A DNA stretch of 8,270 bases from Gammaproteobacteria bacterium (GTDB taxonomy: Bacteria; Pseudomonadota; Gammaproteobacteria; SZUA-229), in assembly GCA_002401185.1 (NCBI GenBank), contig NVSH01000032.1:1-8270 (forward strand), given 5' to 3'. Below, piece by piece: positions 6,060 to 8,270 of the stretch. Made by a program: the position numbers and the translations under genes. Every line of letters starts with the position of its first letter. Positions within the stretch are counted from its first letter, which is position 1. A model generated the notes under the pieces. That model saw only the letters and a program-made list of their open reading frames with translations. It ran no database searches and was not told the DNA's origin.

Positions 6060-7688
6060 TTGAAAATCTCATTCCCCACTGATATTAAATCCGTAAGTAA
6101 AATATTTATTTTGTTGAGCAGCCTCTTTATCGTTGTTGCCTGTAATGAAACCATCTCAGATCAGAAAATTGATGCTGCACAAGCAGGCACCTCAGCCACA
6201 CAAAATGAAGTTTCAAAAAATATTTTTGAACACGACCAACTCGAAACACCCGCACAAAATACAGAGCCTACGCCAAACATCTGGCCACGTATTCAGGCTG
6301 GCTTTACGATGCCCACAGACATCAATCATCAAGCACTGAAAAGTGAGTTGTCCTGGTATGCGAGTAACCCTCTTTACATGCAACGTGTTCTACAACGTGC
6401 CGAACCATTTTTATACTACATTCTGGAAGAAACAGAAAAACGCAAACTACCTGCCGAGCTTGTTTTACTACCGATTGTAGAAAGTGCCTACCAGCCTTTT
6501 GCGTATTCCCATGGACGTGCAGCAGGTATCTGGCAATTCATACCAGCAACTGGAAAAGCCTACGGTTTAAAACAAAACTGGTGGTACGACGGTCGACGTG
6601 ACATTTATGCCTCAACAGAGGCCGCACTCAATTATCTTGAACAGTTAAACAAAATGTTCAAGGGTGACTGGATGCTAGCGCTTGCTGCCTATAACTCAGG
6701 CTCTGGCACTGTGCGACGTGCGATTAAACGTAATAAAAAACAAAATCGTCCAACCGATTTCTGGCATTTGCAACTACCTAAAGAAACCCGCGCTTATGTA
6801 CCTAAATTACTTGCCCTGAAAGAACTGATTGCAAACCCGGAAAAATACGCCTTAAGCCTTCACTTCATAGCCAACACACCTGGCTTTAAGCAAGTCAAAA
6901 TCACTACGCAGATTGATCTGGCCCTTGCTGCCAAACTCGCTGAAATCGACCTGAAGACGTTATACAACTACAACCCCGGATTTAATCGGTGGGCGACAGA
7001 CCCTGATGGCCCACACACCTTATTGCTACCGATAAAAGCGGCTGATACGTTTGAAACGAATTATTCATTACTGCCTGCAGACAAGCACATACAGTGGACA
7101 AGGCATAAAATTAAAAACGGTGAAACATTGGGACATATCGCACTTAAATACGATACCTCTGTAAAACATCTCAAGACAGTTAACAGCATACAGGGGAATA
7201 ATATTCGACAAGGAAAATATCTCGTCATCCCTGTTGCAAGTAAAAATAAAAGTAGCTATGCACTCACATCAACACAACGCATAAAGGCCACACAAAACAT
7301 AAAACGCGGTCGCGGCAAAACGCGCGTTAATCATCTCGTACAAAAAGGCGAAAGCTTCTGGACGATAGCGAGGAAATATAAAGTAAAAATGCACAGCCTG
7401 GCAAAATGGAATGGCATGGCGATAAAAGACCCGCTGAAAAAAGGTCAAAAATTGGTGGTATGGACCAAAGCAATGTCATCAGTCGCAACGATCAACCCAA
7501 ACAATACAATAAAATCGATTCACTACACGGTAAAAAACGGCGATTCATTATCTCAAATCGCCTCTAAATATCGTGTCAATGTTAAAGATTTACATCGATG
7601 GAACACGATAAAAAGTAAGTACATTCAACCTGGGCAACGCCTAAAACTATATATTGATGTAACCGAGCAGAGCAGCCACCAAAGTTAA
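6060..7688 (+). CDS. mltD: Membrane-bound lytic murein transglycosylase D with three LysM repeats
   Basis: A 542-residue lipoprotein that cleaves peptidoglycan glycan strands non-hydrolytically, leaving 1,6-anhydro-muramic ends. A basic n-region, a hydrophobic core (15-27) and lipobox VVAC put the lipidated Cys at 28; Asn at +2 fits the outer membrane. A low-complexity linker runs to about 70. The SLT domain covers about 115-265, with the catalytic Glu141 in PIVESAYQP, then HGRAAGIWQFIPATGKAYGL (151-170) and AAYNSGSGTVRRAI (209-222). Three LysM peptidoglycan-binding repeats follow, at about 346-391, 424-468 and 487-531, joined by Lys/Arg-rich linkers. E. coli MltD is 452 residues with two LysM repeats, so this form is longer. 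The start is TTG at 6060: an in-frame TAA lies 13 nt upstream, TAAGAG 5 nt before the TTG serves as a ribosome binding site, and later starts would destroy the signal peptide. Divergent from rnhA, a common arrangement, though the usual gloB between them is absent. Confidence 0.95.
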   Translation: MKISFPTDIKSVSKIFILLSSLFIVVACNETISDQKIDAAQAGTSATQNEVSKNIFEHDQLETPAQNTEPTPNIWPRIQAGFTMPTDINHQALKSELSWYASNPLYMQRVLQRAEPFLYYILEETEKRKLPAELVLLPIVESAYQPFAYSHGRAAGIWQFIPATGKAYGLKQNWWYDGRRDIYASTEAALNYLEQLNKMFKGDWMLALAAYNSGSGTVRRAIKRNKKQNRPTDFWHLQLPKETRAYVPKLLALKELIANPEKYALSLHFIANTPGFKQVKITTQIDLALAAKLAEIDLKTLYNYNPGFNRWATDPDGPHTLLLPIKAADTFETNYSLLPADKHIQWTRHKIKNGETLGHIALKYDTSVKHLKTVNSIQGNNIRQGKYLVIPVASKNKSSYALTSTQRIKATQNIKRGRGKTRVNHLVQKGESFWTIARKYKVKMHSLAKWNGMAIKDPLKKGQKLVVWTKAMSSVATINPNNTIKSIHYTVKNGDSLSQIASKYRVNVKDLHRWNTIKSKYIQPGQRLKLYIDVTEQSSHQS

Positions 7689-7710
7689 TCGAATTTAAGG
7701 AAAAGTAATC

Positions 7711-7716
7711 TATACT
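7711..7716 (+). promoter_or_regulatory. Possible -10 box for the downstream cNMP-domain gene
   Basis: TATACT (5 of 6 to the -10 consensus, the same hexamer as before smpB) lies in the 58-bp gap after mltD and would start transcription about 25 nt before the ATG at 7747. No convincing -35 box lies 16-18 bp upstream. No terminator hairpin is visible after mltD, so read-through is also possible. Confidence 0.35.
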
Positions 7717-7746
7717 TAAAATTATTTCAATTTTGGCAAAAATCAA

Positions 7747-8270
7747 ATGCGTGCAAAAATTTCATTTTTAGATCTTAATAACTATCAGCCACTCGATACA
7801 CTGACACCAGAAAATCTTAAAGAAATCGCAGGCAAACTCGAAGTTATCGAACTCAGCAACGGTGATAGCGTTTTTGAAGAAGGCGACAAAGATGATCGTC
7901 ATATATTTTTACACAAAGGAAATGTTGATCTTATTAAATCAGGTACAAAATTAAAGACATTAGAAGCTGGTACAGCTGATGCTAAATCCGCATTAGCCCA
8001 TATCATTCCCAGAAACTTTTCTTGTAGAGCTTCGTCTGATGTCGTTATTTTTAAAGTCGATGCAGATTCACTTGATACCATGCTGGCGTGGAATCAAACG
8101 GGTAATTTTCAAGTTGAAGAACTCAGTTCTGATGACGATGACTGGATGACACGTCTTTTACAAACCGAAGTTTTTCATCGTATCCCCCCTGCCAACATTC
8201 AGGCCATTTTCACCAGCCTGGAAGATATAAACGCCAATATCGGTGATAGCATAATCAAACAAGGCGAACC
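7747..8270 (+). CDS. Cyclic-nucleotide-binding-domain protein, N-terminal 174 residues, cut by the window edge
   Basis: An open frame runs from ATG 7747 to the right edge without a stop. Residues about 10-110 resemble a cNMP-binding (Crp-like) beta-roll: LDTLTPENLKEIAGKLEVIELSNGDSVFEEGDKDDRHIFLHKGNVDLI is the standard opening. The phosphate-binding cassette is degenerate: where classical domains read GELALL...PRAAT, this one reads ADAKSALAHIIPRNFSC, lacking the Gly-Glu pair. A second domain begins at about 135 (MTRLLQTEVFHRIPPANIQAIF ... GDSIIKQGE). An acidic linker (SSDDDDW) joins them. No helix-turn-helix is seen in the visible part. I recall related gammaproteobacterial proteins with two cNMP domains and sometimes a C-terminal rhodanese domain, but the rest is outside the window. 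The start has no clear ribosome binding site; the ATG is the first in frame and leads straight into the domain. Function unknown, probably signalling or regulatory. Confidence 0.8.
   Translation, partial: MRAKISFLDLNNYQPLDTLTPENLKEIAGKLEVIELSNGDSVFEEGDKDDRHIFLHKGNVDLIKSGTKLKTLEAGTADAKSALAHIIPRNFSCRASSDVVIFKVDADSLDTMLAWNQTGNFQVEELSSDDDDWMTRLLQTEVFHRIPPANIQAIFTSLEDINANIGDSIIKQGE

Noticed and set aside
7899..8081. 60-codon minus-strand open frame near the right edge
   Set aside because: It is antisense to the plus-strand cNMP-domain gene, whose translation has clear domain similarity.

Overview
The window looks like a chromosomal core region of a moderately AT-rich gammaproteobacterium. The evidence is the set of clear orthologues in orders typical of that class: fur divergent from bamE, bamE convergent with rnfH-ratA, smpB nearby, rnhA-dnaQ in tandem, and mltD divergent from rnhA. 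The double cNMP-domain protein at the right edge suggests a non-enteric lineage, perhaps marine, methylotrophic or sulphur-oxidising. I cannot name a genus from the sequence alone.

Layout from left to right. Positions 1-419 (minus) hold the N-terminal part of relA, cut by the window edge. An AT-rich 230-bp gap follows, then fur (650-1063, minus). Fur diverges from bamE (1174-1557, plus), with a weak Fur-box-like site and a short palindrome between them. bamE converges on a minus-strand run read in the order NSS-family sodium-dependent transporter (2427-3797), ratA (1956-2399), rnfH (1642-1950). The 406-bp gap between the transporter and smpB holds divergent promoter candidates and a 175-bp palindromic element (3939-4113) with 20-bp imperfect terminal inverted repeats, which I read as a MITE-like non-autonomous element. 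smpB (4204-4683, plus) follows and converges on the rnhA-dnaQ pair (minus, 4761-5929). rnhA is divergent from mltD (6060-7688, plus), a lipoprotein lytic transglycosylase with three LysM repeats. The window ends inside an unfinished plus-strand gene (from 7747) for a protein with one complete and one truncated cyclic-nucleotide-binding-like domain.

Functional themes: stringent response (relA), iron regulation (fur), outer-membrane assembly and cell-wall remodelling (bamE, mltD), translation quality control (smpB, and ratA as a ribosome-associated factor), replication fidelity and RNA/DNA hybrid removal (dnaQ, rnhA), and sodium-coupled uptake.

The best candidates for novelty are the MITE-like element beside the smpB promoter and the degenerate cNMP-domain protein at the right edge. 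The rest is conserved housekeeping. I see no CRISPR array, phage, toxin cluster or defence system.
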